Of a stretch of 64,000 bases of DNA, positions 1-10,800 are shown piece after piece. Within the stretch, counting starts at the first letter, position 1. Each line of letters opens with the position of its first letter. Under the pieces are notes generated by a model that was given only the letters and a program-made list of their open reading frames with translations, searched no databases and was not told the DNA's origin. This DNA comes from Ctenosaura bakeri (lineage: Eukaryota; Chordata; Lepidosauria; Squamata; Iguanidae): assembly GCA_948474755.1 (NCBI GenBank), contig CAOLHI010001044.1:496001-560000 (forward strand), read 5' to 3'. A program made the position numbers and the translations under genes.

Positions 1-1557
1 GCTCCGCATCGGCGATCTTAAGGCCGAGGGTAGTGGCCATGCGGAGCAGCATCGCAGAGAACTGGTGGACGTCCTCTGGAGCAGAATCTGGGATCGGGTC
101 CCCGAATCCCAACGGAGGAGACTCCTGGGAGGCCGCCTCAGACACCTCTGACTCCGCACTCGAGTCGTACGACTCCGAGCTCGGTGAGTCCTCTCGCCGC
201 TCGCTTTCCGGCTCCTTCGTCGCCGCAGGTGTTGCCTTCCTAGGCTTCTCCGCAGCCGGGGCGGTGGTAGCAGCAGCGTCCCGCTTGGGATGGCTGACTA
301 CTGACTTCACCCTCTTGGTGGTGACCGGGGTAGTCTGGCAGGCTGACGTCGTCGTAGCCCGCTGAGTCACCACCGACTCCGTAGGGCGCGTCGCCGTTGC
401 CGTGACCCTAGGAGGTGGCGATATCGCCCGATACCGTGGCGAAGGCTCCCTCGCCCTATGATATCGAGGAGAGGGAGAGCAGCTGAAGGAGCGGCGGTCC
501 GACGGAGATCGGCTTCGGCGTCGACGGTACCGAGCCTCGTCCCCTCTAGGCGAGCGCGATTCGCGCTGTCGACGAGGTGACCGGGACCTCCGGAAGGTCT
601 CCCAGCGACTCGGGCCACGATGGTACCGATCCCGGTACGATGGCGAATGCGACCGATAGGAGGCCGGGCGCTCTCTCCATTCAGATTCCCTCGCGTACCT
701 GGCCACGTAGGACGCCGAGGTGTATCTGGAGGCACACGAGCGAGGTTGTTCCTCTCTTGTCTCCCTCGGAGGCGGCGAGGCCACCGGACGCTCGGAAGAG
801 CGGGACCGGGACCTAAAGGAGGTCGAACGCCGCTCCGGAGAAGCAGAGGGCTCTCTCTGCTGCAGGTCGGCCGACCTGCGATGGCTAAGAGGGCGGTGGC
901 GCTCCTCCACCAGGGTTGGAGGGTCTGCCACAGGCGAGTCCGGGCGCTGTTGGGGAACGTCCTCGATCTCATCCTCCGAAAATCGACGGACTCGCCTCGC
1001 CCTTTGGAAGGCTGCTGAGTAGGAGGAGGAGTAGGAGGTCGAACGTCCCCAGCCGGGGAGCGCTTCTTTTCCTTCTTCTTCTTCTTCTTCTCCTTCTCCT
1101 TGCCCTTGCCTCCGTCCGGAGCAGGGCGCTTTTTAGCAGGCGTCTCCGTAAGGGGAGCCTCAGCCTTCCTCGCCGTCGAGGATCCTTTTGCTGACTTGGC
1201 AGCCGCCGACAGCTTCGGGATCCTCGGTAGCGCCGAGATCGGCGTTTCGCCGGTACCGAGCCCCGATACCGACGAGGTGGACGGAACGGCAGCCGCCGAT
1301 ACCGTCGATGGCGTGGTCGTCTTCTTGTCGGCCATCTTGGAAGTGGAGGTCTCGTCTATCGCCCGCAGAGACTGTTCCCAACAATAAGATTTGAGTCTCG
1401 CGGAGCGGTTGCGGAGAGTTTGGGGAGTAAAATCCCGGCAAATTGGGCAAGTCCGGATGTTGTGGGACTCACCCAAACAGAAGAGACACTCCTTATGGCC
1501 GTCGTTGAGGGCAACCTTGCGGCCGCAGGACACGCACTTCTTAAAGAGCGCGGACAT
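1..1557 (-). pseudogene. DIRS-like gag (ORF1), frameshifted, 3' truncated by window edge
   Basis: The start chosen is the ATG at 1557-1555. An upstream in-frame ATG at 1767 only adds leader-like sequence. The N-terminus has a zinc-binding-like cluster: C8-x2-C11, H21, C24-x2-C27, H32, C37-x2-C40, with the family signature DGHKECLFCLGESH. It is followed by a Ser/Thr/Ala linker, a poly-Lys/Glu tract coded by the GAA/AAG-rich run at about 1070-1105, and an Arg/Ser-rich region. At 979-982 a run of four T on the coding strand appears to have lost one base. Before it the acidic-linker frame is sensible; after it that frame becomes Arg/Pro-rich noise ending at 367, while the neighbouring frame stays open and acidic/RS-rich to the window edge. 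This suggests one recent frameshift. Confidence 0.72.
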
Positions 1558-1890
1558 AAGACGAAGAACGCCAAACTCCGAAATCCAAAAAGACGAAAAA
1601 CCGAAGGGGGAGTCCGAAAGAGAGGTCAAAGACAGTCCGAAAGTCCGTAAAACCGTGAAAAACAGCAAGCCAAGCACAACGTGAGAGGAACAAACTGAAG
1701 AACCTTCCGTACGCGGCGGCGGACGAGAAAGAACTGAGGAGAGACCGTTGCTCGGCGGGAGGAGCATGCGCAGTACCGGCGTGGGGGAGGGGTTCCCGCC
1801 AAGCGAACAAGCTCTAGAAGTTTCCGAACGCTACCGCGCAGGCGCTAAAGCTCCTAGTGTATGAAGGCACAGAGACCACGAAGAAGAAGC
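1..1890 (-). mobile_element. DIRS-like retrotransposon, 5' part (runs off the left edge)
   Basis: This GC- and CpG-rich block contrasts sharply with the AT-rich DNA to its right. On the minus strand it holds an untranslated leader (about 1558-1890) followed by a gag-like reading frame that continues past base 1. The leader ends near 1890, where composition drops. Vertebrate DIRS elements encode a first protein with a cysteine/histidine cluster containing DGH..C..CLG..H, which is seen here. The tyrosine recombinase, reverse transcriptase and terminal repeats that would prove the class lie outside the window. An LTR element is less likely because no LTR is visible. Confidence 0.75.
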
Positions 1891-1929
1891 ATTGTTCATG
1901 CCATCATATTTCCAATTTCTATGTGTGGA

Positions 1930-2335
1930 ATTTTCTATGTGTGGTTCTGAAGAAAGCTGACAAGAAGAAAATCAACTCAATTGAAATGTGGTCCTGGAGA
2001 AGAGTTCTAAGGGTACTGTGGACTGCTAAAAAGACCAACTAATGGGTCCTAGAACAAAATCAAGCCTAAACTCTCTCTAGAATCAAAGATGACTAAACTG
2101 AGGCTATAGTACTTTGGCCATATCATGAGAAGACATGATTTACTAGAAAAGACAATAACACTTGGTAAAGTAGAAGGCAGTAGGAAAAGATGAAGACCAC
2201 ATTACAGATGGGTAAACTCTATCAAGGAAGGCATGTCCCTGAATCTAAAAAACCGGAGCAGGGTGGCTGAGGACAGAGTGTTTCCAAGTTCTCTCATTCA
2301 TAGAGACACCAAACGTCAAAGTTAGCTTGATAGCA
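1930..2335 (+). mobile_element. RTE-clade (BovB-like) LINE, 3' end of ORF2
   Basis: Degraded C-terminus of a reverse-transcriptase polyprotein. Frame 0 gives WSWRRVLRVLWTAKKTN ending in a stop at 2042; after a +1 shift the adjoining frame gives KMTKLRL, YFGHIMRRHDLLEKT, then LGKVEGSRKR and RWVNSIKEG. This order (WxWRRxLRVPWTARRTN, YFGHxMRR, LGKxEGxRxRGR, RWxD) is the RTE/BovB C-terminal signature. Stops and a frameshift show it is dead. The 5' part is missing, as expected of a truncated LINE insertion. A minus-strand copy of the same family lies at 19686-19862. Confidence 0.75.
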
Positions 2336-3250
2336 GTTAACAAAACAGTTTGAGTATGCTGTTAACAGTTGTCTGTTAGCAGGTCTTGATCACACTGTTG
2401 CATGCGGCCTGTGGAATCAATATAGGCAGCAGCCTCACAAGCTTATTTGGTGAGTATACGAGGGGGAGGAGAGAAAGAAAGGAGCCATTCTTTGCTGCAA
2501 ACTCCACAATGTGTGGGCTGAACTGTCTATAGGGAGGAAGTCTGAGAGAAGTCTAGAAAGCTTGGGATAAGGTTTGCTAACAAAAACAGTTCCAAGAAAG
2601 AGATGAGATATCTTGGATCTTGTGATAGTATGTGGGCAAAATGACAAAGACTTGCTCAATGGCAGAGAATCCTTCCAAGTCATTATCCTAAACCCCTTTC
2701 CCCCTTACTTGTAAGGGAAAACTTGTAAGGACACAAATACTCTCCACCTCCCCCAACACTCACCAACATCTGGAACACTGAGCATATTTTCCAGTCTGCA
2801 CTGCAACACCATCCCCAACATATTTACTTCACAAGCACATGCAAACAGATCCAGACAAACACAAATAGTTTTCCTCTACTCCACTTGGCTCCTTTTCTTA
2901 AAAAACTGCTTTGTTTGTGAAGACTCTGGAAAACCCTACCCTATGCACTGTGATGTTTGATTTGGGTGCAGACCTAGCAGTATCTTAAAAGGGGTAGACT
3001 TAGATGATCTTTCAACTAAAACTGTGGACTTAGATGTATCTTTCAAATAAAGGTATGTAGATCTGTATGTGTCTTAAAGTTAGGTTTGTTCAATATCATT
3101 AGAATTTGTTGAGTCTAATACCTTGCATTTTTATTATTTTATTATCTTTGTAGTTGCTCTTGCCTGGAATTTATCGGTTTTCCTGTAGTTGCTCTTGCAT
3201 GAAATTTTGTTGTGTTTTGTGTGTCTTTGTGTGTGCATTACACATATACA
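2336..3250. other. Intronic DNA, no recognised gene or repeat
   Basis: No coding signal is visible. There is a small local duplication: a segment reading GACTTAGATG followed by CTTTCAA and TAAA occurs at about 2998 and again 29 bp later at 3027. The rest is AT-rich sequence without terminal repeats that I recognise. Confidence 0.4.
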
Positions 3251-3924
3251 CAGTGGGCCCTTCATTTTGCAAGGGTTCAGGGCACAGAACCCTTGTGAAA
3301 GTTAAAAACCCACAAATAACTCCCCCCAACCAATGAATGCTCCTCCTCCCATTCCCTTCTGGGCTCAACAATCTATTCCCTTGCCTTTTGCCTGGGGGCC
3401 TGTGCCTTCCTTCTCCACATCCTGGCAAAAGGGAAGGGAATTGGAGGGGAACTCTTCAGGCAGAGAAGGAGAGTGTATCCCCCCCCCAAATTTCCCTTCC
3501 CATTTGCTTGCCTTTTGGCTGGGTACACATGCCTTCCTTCGCTGCACCCAGGCAAAAAGCAAGCAAATGGGAGGGGTTGCCCTGTGCACGGAGAAGACTA
3601 CACTGCCCCCCCCCGAATTTTCCCCCTCCTATTCCCTTGTCTTCTGCCCTGGTGTGCTGCTGTCCTTCTTTGCACCAAGGTAAAAAGCAAAGGAATGGTA
3701 GGGGGAGAATGGAGGGAAGGCTTGTGTTTCCCCTCCTTCTCTGCTCATGGGGCTCTCCCCCGCTTCCATTTGCTTGCATTTTGCCTGGGGTGCAGAGAAG
3801 GACAGCATGCATGCCCAGCAAAAATGAAAGCAAATAGGAGGGGGAATGAGGGGAAGGCAAGCAGCTACCCCACAAATTATCAAATTCATGAAAGTCATAC
3901 CTGCAAATGTGGAAGGAGGATCTG
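3251..3924. mobile_element. Tigger/mariner-like MITE carrying four tandem hairpin units
   Basis: The left end reads CAGTGGGCCCTTCATTTTGC and the right end, reverse-complemented, CAGATCCTCCTTCCACATTT. Both are versions of the terminus CAGTNGGCCCTCCACATTTG that also bounds 34192-34550. Between them lie four tandem units of about 135 bp, starting near 3347, 3495, 3627 and 3762. Each unit is self-complementary: a left arm like CCCATTTGCTTGCCTTTTGG is answered by a right arm like GGCAAAAAGCAAGCAAATGG. The units lack stop codons in several frames on both strands, so many long but meaningless open frames overlap here. No transposase is present. Confidence 0.65.
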
Positions 3925-3980
3925 TGTGTGTGTATGTGTGTGTGTGTATATACACATATACATACACACACATATGTATG
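3925..3980. repeat. (TG)n / TATG microsatellite
   Basis: An alternating TG run with TATG and CACA interruptions directly follows the right end of the hairpin element. It may have grown from the insertion boundary. Confidence 0.9.
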
Positions 3981-5214
3981 TATATCACTTTGAAAGCCTC
4001 AGCTATATGGCAACTCATAAGTTGAATGAATGAATGAACAACTGAATAGTATTCTACAGTGTACAGATGTTATGAAGTGTACATGTGTCAGGATCCCATT
4101 AACATTCTCCATGTATAAAACAAAACAAAGCTTCCTGCATGTAGAAAAGTAGTATTTCAAGGAAAGAGCCAGGTTACAATTTTTCATGCAGTATCTCCCA
4201 CCATCCTACATGAAATTAGTTTGTGCAATGAGGAATATCAGTTTGGGTAATCCATCATATATATATACCTGTGTATAATCTCAAAAGAATATAATATAAA
4301 TATGCCTTTAAAAGCATTTCTTAATTCAAAGGAAGCTACATACATATTCTCTGCAGGTCTAGTATTAAATCACAAATTCATTAGAAAATTATTACTATTT
4401 TCCCCATATGAATAAAGCAATAGATAAGAAATGCAAAGACCTGTTCTTAGAAGAAACCAAGTTCACAGTATGTAGTTTGTAGGCAATGTACCATGCACAT
4501 GAAAAATAATGTACATTAGCTAGTTAATAAAATGTCTATAGGTTTTACATGGTTATGCAATTAAAGATTTCTTTCAAAAGAGTAGTGCAAACACATAAGA
4601 TATCAAGTAGATAAAGACAGCTGCAAACTTTCCGTTTCCCTGGAGATACCAGTCTTATGGAAGGCCAAGCATCACCACAGCAACCAAACTACAAAAACAG
4701 ATCACGGGCTCGTGCCCTATTATTCTGGCAAAGTAATTTGTATTACAGGAACAGAATGGGTCATGAATATTGAAAAATGATCAAAGTAAAAGAAAGCTTT
4801 TCAAATATAAGTTGGTTTTGCTCACTTTAAAGGCCTCAAATCACACACTCAAAATATGTTGTTATGAAAGTTAATGCCTAAGGTTTTGTAATGCTGAACT
4901 AACCACTCTAGTGTGAAGGACTCCAGATTAATTTGCAGCACATTTTCCCAAAACAACCATTACAAATTTGTGCTAATAAACCAGGGCAAAAATATATCAA
5001 GTTACAGTACCCATATTGGGACAGCTGTTCAGAAAAGCATGAGAGAGAAATGGGACTCTCAAGCTTTGCAAGTTTTACATTTTGTTACCTTCAAATCACA
5101 AAATACCTGACGAAGCATGCAGTATATACACATCATTAGCAACTCAGGTGCAACTAGAAAGTCGATCCATTGCTTTCTGAGTTAGTCTATACCTCAGAGA
5201 TGGGATACAGACAA
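3981..5214. other. Intronic DNA, nothing recognised
   Basis: AT-rich, apparently single-copy sequence. No splice-bounded coding segment, tRNA or inverted terminal repeat was seen. Confidence 0.4.
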
Positions 5215-5297
5215 GTTCTCCAGAAGTTGTTGGACAGTGCTTACCATCATTCTCCAGCAGGATAGCCTACAGTGAAGAATGGGAATGGCAGTCCAGT
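5215..5297. repeat. MITE fragment, CTCCAGA(A/T)GTTGTTGGAC family
   Basis: Starts CTCCAGAAGTTGTTGGACAG and ends with a partial inverse, GGGAATGGCAGTCCAG. It matches the common sauropsid short inverted-repeat element whose ends read like CTCCAGATGTTGTTGGACTA. Other fragments lie at about 6275, 30995, 56676 and 58181. Confidence 0.5.
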
Positions 5298-5436
5298 CAC
5301 AACTAGAAAGCCACACGCTTTTCATCTCTATTATAAAAAGTTTGTTAGGTGATTTCAAGTACCATATTACATGCTGGTATATTCTCAACATTTTACCATC
5401 TTGGGCCCTTTCATACCACACTATTATAGCACTACT

Positions 5437-6135
5437 AGTGTATTTACCCGGCATTGCCCGGGGTTTTTATTTTCCTCCTAAGAACTCACAAACTGTCTTC
5501 TCCATGTCCTGTAACTTTGCTCCACATTCCCCAATCCAATCTGTATTCATAGTTGTTAACATACAGAGTTGGGTTCCTGCGGGAATACACCGTCCTCCTC
5601 TTTGCTGCTAGGCATCACCTCCATAGCAACCAGCCTTTTCCAGTACCTGTATCTGTTCCCCATTGCCCCCAATCAAATCTCTGGTCTCTGGCAACATTGA
5701 TGTATTGGCTTTTGATTTTTTTTGCTTTCTGTTGAATTTGTGCAATGGCTTTATGTTTTCCTGGAAGCATTTTTTGTTTTGAATTTCAACTTTAAGACTC
5801 CTCACATATGGAACCCATACAATCTACTGTTTGAGACAAGAAGACCTTGTAAACATGTTGTGTATGTCACTTTAATTTTTCTCACATATGCCTCCCAAAA
5901 GTTTTCTGGCATCATGTTTGATGGAGGCCTCATCTCCATAGCAACCAGCCTGAGGCCCAAGAGCTCTCTGGCTGAGAATTCTAAAGGACCCTCCCTGCCA
6001 ACCCCAGGATTCCATAGAATCTTCACAGCCAGCCAATCATATGGTCTTCTTGCCTGACACAGCCAATCATATGAGGTCTTCTCCTGCTGACGCAGACAAA
6101 CAGACAAACATTGACTTTTATACAATAGATGGCTA
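5437..6135. repeat. Unclassified dispersed repeat starting ACTAGTGTATTTACCCGGC
   Basis: The left edge has the CCCGGCATTGCCCGGGG motif typical of a dispersed repeat of unknown class; the right edge reads GACTTTTATACAATAGAT. An 18-bp direct repeat, CTCCATAGCAACCAGCCT, occurs at 5619-5636 and 5934-5951. Another short direct repeat, AGCCAATCATATG followed by GTCTTCT, lies at about 6034 and 6062. A piece of the foldback MITE family (AGCTCTCTGGCTGAGAATTC) is embedded at about 5960-6020, also found at 54420. No coding frame is supported. Class and exact ends are uncertain. Confidence 0.45.
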
Positions 6136-6274
6136 AGTGTCATGGCAAAATCCTATGGCATCTTAGAATCTGCAGTTTGGTGAGGCACTAGACTTCTTTG
6201 CTTGAGGATATCAACAATACCCCTCCTTTGTGTGAATTCCAATCCCTAGAATATACTTGATCAATACATTAGAC

Positions 6275-6392
6275 CAGCTTCCTCCATCCTGATGCCCTCC
6301 AGACATGACGGACTGCAACTCCTATATCCTATAGTCACGTTACAGGCATTCTAGATGATCACCAAGTTCGAGATGCCTACACTAGATGTGTT
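6275..6392. repeat. MITE fragment, CCTCCAGA..GGACT family
   Basis: Contains GATGCCCTCCAGACATGACG followed by GACTGCAACTCCTAT and a degraded second half ending GAGATGCC. It is diverged and lacks clear target duplications. Confidence 0.4.
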
Positions 6393-6440
6393 GCTAATTA
6401 TTGCCCTGAAAGAATTAGTTACTCAGTTTTTAGGTTTACT

Positions 6441-6606
6441 GAATTCATAGAATCATAGAGCTGGAAGAGACCAGATGGGCCATTGAGTCCAAACCCTGCC
6501 ATGCGGGAATACACAATCAAAGCATTCCCAACAGGAGGCCATCCAGCCTCTGTTTAAAAACCTCCAAAGAAGGAGACTCCAAGGTAGCATATTCTACTGT
6601 TGAACT
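6441..6606 (-). mobile_element. CR1 LINE, 3'-terminal fragment
   Basis: The plus strand begins ATTCATAGAATCATAGAGCT, the reverse complement of the CR1 3' end with its ATTCTATG octamers, and continues with CCATGCGGGAATACACAATC and GCATATTCTACTGTTGAACTG. It aligns with the 3' part of the larger CR1 copy at 45463-46078, so only the last 165 bp inserted, as is usual for CR1. Confidence 0.85.
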
Positions 6607-9369
6607 GCAAGCACTGCTGATTGTGTTTAGATGTATACTTCACCCCTCATAAGCCACATTTGTTATATAGTTACTACTTACTAGGTGCAGAGGTATTGAA
6701 AAATGGATGCGCGTGCACACACAAATGGGTAACAACTCCACCCAGATCTGGGAAACAGAAATCATCAGAAGCATATAAGTACTTTGACAATTTCTACAAG
6801 AATGCTTCAATTATGCTGCAAGTGGACCAAAACGTCCAGTCAAGTAAAGCACAGCAAAGGTGTGGTTCATAGTGCTGCAACATTTTTGGGCCCAGACCGA
6901 GTAAAAGAGACAGAGCGCACAGCATTATTCTCTGCTTATTCCTTTAGACGTACAAACTAGCAATGGCCTGGTGTGCTCTTTATGCCAAGTATAAAATATA
7001 GAAAAATACTGTGGATAGGGATCTGCCTTCTAGGCTCTCTGCATTGCCAAACAATGCACGATGAACAGTGCCCAGCCACAAGCCCCAACTTTAGAGCACA
7101 AAGGTTGGCTCAGCCTCTTAAATCAAGATTCTTATAAAACATAGACCTGGAATACATATATGTAAAAAGAAGCTTACGCTTTCTCTAAAAACTAAGAGTG
7201 GAGAGGGCAGAATTCTTTCAAGAACTTGAGTGCATGGTGGTGGGAGAAAGAGTGTTGGCTACACGACAGAAGGCAACTAGCACTTTTCCTTCAGGTGGCC
7301 ACATTCAGCCTGGCCAGAGACCACCAACTACTAAGCCTTCTTACTGTATTGTTCCATCTGCAATACTTTTTGAATATACATCATTTCCCAAATTCATTTC
7401 TGCATTGTGCAAGTTTCACTAATAATTTTGGTTGTTTCCATTTATCCAGCACTAAATGCTGATGCTTTATTAACATAATGCGTACAGGATCCAGCACTTA
7501 AAACTGATTCTAGGATCAAGTTGTAGTTTCTTATAAACATTCAAGCCTGACAAAAGTGTATTTTACCATATAATCTGAAATCTCTAGAGGTTACAGTATG
7601 TCAAAAAATTGGTTTGGATCTTCCTTCTAAATCTCGTTATTCTCTGCTTATTCCCTTACACATACAAAAGACCCAAAAGCCAAAGGAAGAACTGTTAAAA
7701 GAATTTATCCCTTCCACCCTTGATTATCCCTTGATTCATCAGCAAATCAAATCCAAATCACACTAATCCAGTCATAAAAAACCGCCAACAATATGTGATC
7801 CTTGAAAGCATTACAGAAATTGTGTGTTTTGGTACAGCCAGAAATATACTATACTACAATGAACATATTCTTCCATATGTGGAAAGAATTGCATTTGCAC
7901 TTAATTTTTAACAGATGTTTTACTGAAAGGAGAAAACTGCATTTTGATAAGGGCACACTGGGAAGAGAATCACTGAATGGCAAATTGAAAACTCACTGAA
8001 GATAAATATAGGTAAACTAACCCATACAAAAAGTGGAAAGAACCATACACGTAGAGACAAAGGTATCAGGGCCTTGCATAAGCAAGGCCAAAGGCCAGCA
8101 TGTAATCAAGATAAGAGTCTACAGGAGTTAGTTCTTGTAATTAGTTCCCCCTTTCCAATAACTAAAGTACAATTCTATTACTATTCTGTTTGAAGGTTCA
8201 CTTTGTTCCTTTTGTTGCATAACTGGAATTTTCTTGCTTACAGTTCCAGGCATGGAAGTGTGCCTTCCCTAAACGGTAGAGGAGGAAAATCACATGGATC
8301 AAGTTTTGGCTTGTGCTATGCCATTTCCTATGCTGAGGGTGCTGAAGAGACTACAACACAGATGGGAGGAAATGTGCCACAGGGCACTAGCTTGCAGCAT
8401 TCAGCTCTCTTCCTAAAATAACTAGCCATGAAAGATATATATTATCTCTACTAGCACTGATCTCTCAGTACGAGTTGCTAGAGGACACAAAGAGGAAGGC
8501 TTGCATTCTTGCCCAGCTGTAAATTACTTGAAACAATTGTTAATAGTAATTCAGCTGCCTCTTTCTAGGGAAGATCGCTTGTCGTTTGTCGTTAATCATC
8601 TTATAATTGAAGAAGGCTTGATAAGCATCCAAGGAATATGGCTTTCACAATTGCTATTCTAAAAACAGTCAAAATCTGTCCCATTCTGAGTTAGCCATAA
8701 AGCTTGGCATTTTTCTGCATTTACTTTTTTTTTTATAGGAAAATTTTAGTGTTCCTATGAAGTAAGAGTCTGAGGGAGCTGGCGCACATAACAGGCTTGC
8801 TGCATCCATGCTTTGCCAGATAAACATTATCAATGTCTTCTGCCCTCATTTGTTTTTCAGAACTGAGCATCTGCTATGCCAAACAATACAGTATTTTAGC
8901 ACAGTATATTCATCCTCTTACACTAATGGATGCTAATTTGGTCCAGTGTAAAAGCATGTAGACAAAAGTAGCAGCAGTAACAACAAAACCACCAAACCTT
9001 ACTCCACAATTCTGTATCTGAAACAGTGGGGTAAAACTCTACACAACTAACATAATTTAGTGTGAACCAGCTTCCAAGTCTCATGAATTCTGATGATTCA
9101 CGTGGGACATGGAAAGAGAAAATGGGGATGGGAGAAAAGACTGGGATTGGATGCCTGTGGGAACAAAACAGAAGCAGTCAGGCAAAGACAGCTGCCATGA
9201 CATGTGGATAAACGGTGTTACTCGATACTCTGAGGATTGGGAGCTCAGGTCTAGTTTCTGTGTATTCTGCAGACACCACTGCCCATTGCAACATTAAGGA
9301 GGAGGAACTTGCTTAAAAACAACCACCACCATGGCACAAATCCAACTGCTAATTCCAATTATAGCAGAT
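6607..9369. other. Intronic DNA, nothing recognised apart from one long-range direct repeat
   Basis: No coding or mobile-element signature was identified. A 32-bp direct repeat with three mismatches (starting TTATTCTCTGCTTATTCC) occurs at 6925-6956 and 7637-7668. Short open frames here (for example 7198-7462 on the plus strand) show no protein-like motifs. Confidence 0.4.
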
Positions 9370-9530
9370 TAGGGTTGCTAGACTGAAAACTGAAGACGGT
9401 TCCTATACCTTTAACGGAGAGGGAATTTTAACAACATTGCTTATTAATTCCCATACCTTCTGAAATTCCTTCTTCCACGCAACTATTAAAGATACAGATG
9501 CCTCATCCGGTTTTCAGTCTAGCAACCCTA
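9370..9530. mobile_element. Short MITE with 19-bp perfect terminal inverted repeats and TA duplication
   Basis: The left terminus GGGTTGCTAGACTGAAAAC (9372-9390) is exactly complementary to the right terminus (9510-9528). TA flanks both sides (9370-9371 and 9529-9530), the duplication left by Tc1/mariner-type transposases. The 157-bp body has no coding capacity. A looser relative may be the element at 49358-49637. Confidence 0.7.
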
Positions 9531-10116
9531 GTAACTCCACTAAATGAATTATTGAATGCTAAGACCAAACTTTTAGAAACCCCACTGGTTTAACAGATCT
9601 GCTGTAGTTGGGACTAGCAATGGGATTAAGGTCGCTAAAATCCCAGGCAGGGTAGCCATGTGTCCTTCATTGTCCCAGACAGTTTGCTATTTTAAGATCC
9701 TGTCTAGGATCCAAACTTGCCTTGTATAAAAAGTACAAGATTGTGGAGGGACACTCTGTGCATGGCTGTGATAAGTGAGTGTGTGTTCTGTCTGCCGTTG
9801 TCAGTACAGAGAGCATCCACTGCTCAGAAGCTGCTATGGCTTTGGCATGGATGCTGCTTCTGCTGCATGCTTTTTTTAGTGGCAGCACTGAAAGTTACAG
9901 TCCTAAATCTAAGAGGCTACAGTCCTAAATCTAGTTTATAGTAGGCTTCAGTGAAGACCATAAGGCTGGAGACAAAAGTAGCAGGAATGGAGGAGACATC
10001 TAGCAGAGCTGGAGAATTCTTGGAGGTGCTAGTCCAAAGAAGTTCACAAGCTCTGAATTCTGGCATCCCACAAAGATACAGGCACACTGACAACTCCTCC
10101 CTCAGACCCAGTCTAT
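9531..10116. other. Intronic DNA with small tandem duplication
   Basis: A 16-bp segment TACAGTCCTAAATCTA is repeated at 9896-9911 and 9918-9933. At about 10008-10055 a stretch reading like GAGAATTCTTGGAGGTGCTAGTCC resembles one arm of the MITE at 63170. Nothing coding was seen. Confidence 0.4.
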
Positions 10117-10210
10117 AAAAGCTTATGCTACAAACTTCTTTCTTTCAGTTAGTCTCAAAGGTGCTGGCAGATCCCCTTTTATTCTGACACAGACTAGCAT
10201 GGATATATAT
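10117..10210 (+). repeat. Sauropsid dispersed repeat (AGTTAGTCTCAAAGGTGC type)
   Basis: Contains GCTTATGCTACAAA, then AGTTAGTCTCAAAGGTGCT and GACACAGACTAGCATGG. This block order is a familiar interspersed repeat in turtle and lizard DNA. I cannot assign its class. Confidence 0.5.
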
Positions 10211-10601
10211 TTGAATCCAATTTCAGATGAGAAGGACTAACTGCTACTACTCTCTCCAGATAAAATCCACTCATAATTCAGATATCATCACATGAAGAAA
10301 ATTAATTGGGGAAATTAACTGAAGTAAATTAATAGAAAAAGAACACTTGAGTAATCTTGGGAGGAATGAAAATGGAAGAATTTTTGGGTGATTTGAATGG
10401 GAAATTACTCAGCCTCCCATTGATTAAATTTAAATCTTAGTAATTTTTTAAAAATTGCATATATGCATCAGAATTGGAACATGAAACTTCTAGGTAGATT
10501 TTTATCCTCCTTTTTGGGTGACCCATACATGTCATGCACACTCCAATAAACAAAACAATTTTTCAGCCGATCCTACCCTTGTAGGAACAGTGTATGTATT
10601 T

Positions 10602-10800
10602 GTGATTTATATCCTGCCTTTCTCTCAGCACTCGGATGCAAGGTTGCAAGACGGCTTACAATGTAATTGAAAAGATTCCAGTGAGCACACATTACATATT
10701 AAAATACAAATTAAACCAATTATATTATTAAAACACCAATTAAGTAAGTTTTAAAACATCAGACTATTAACAACTAAGCTGTAAAACATTTTAAAAATTC
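10602..10800 (-). repeat. LINE-like 3' tail (TATATCCTGCCTTTCTCTC type)
   Basis: Reads TTTATATCCTGCCTTTCTCTCAGCAC.., then GGCTTACAAT and an A-rich stretch with AAAACA and ATTAAA. This is the reverse complement of the common reptile LINE/SINE 3' end (TTGTAAGCC...GGCGGGATATAAA). Similar tails occur at about 44065-44155 (plus) and 47285-47335. Family unassigned. Confidence 0.4.

Noticed and set aside
3333..4033. Several overlapping open frames of 110-186 codons on both strands
   Set aside because: They fall within the tandem hairpin array, are open in many frames at once and encode low-complexity Pro/Leu/Cys-rich peptides; they are by-products of the repeat.
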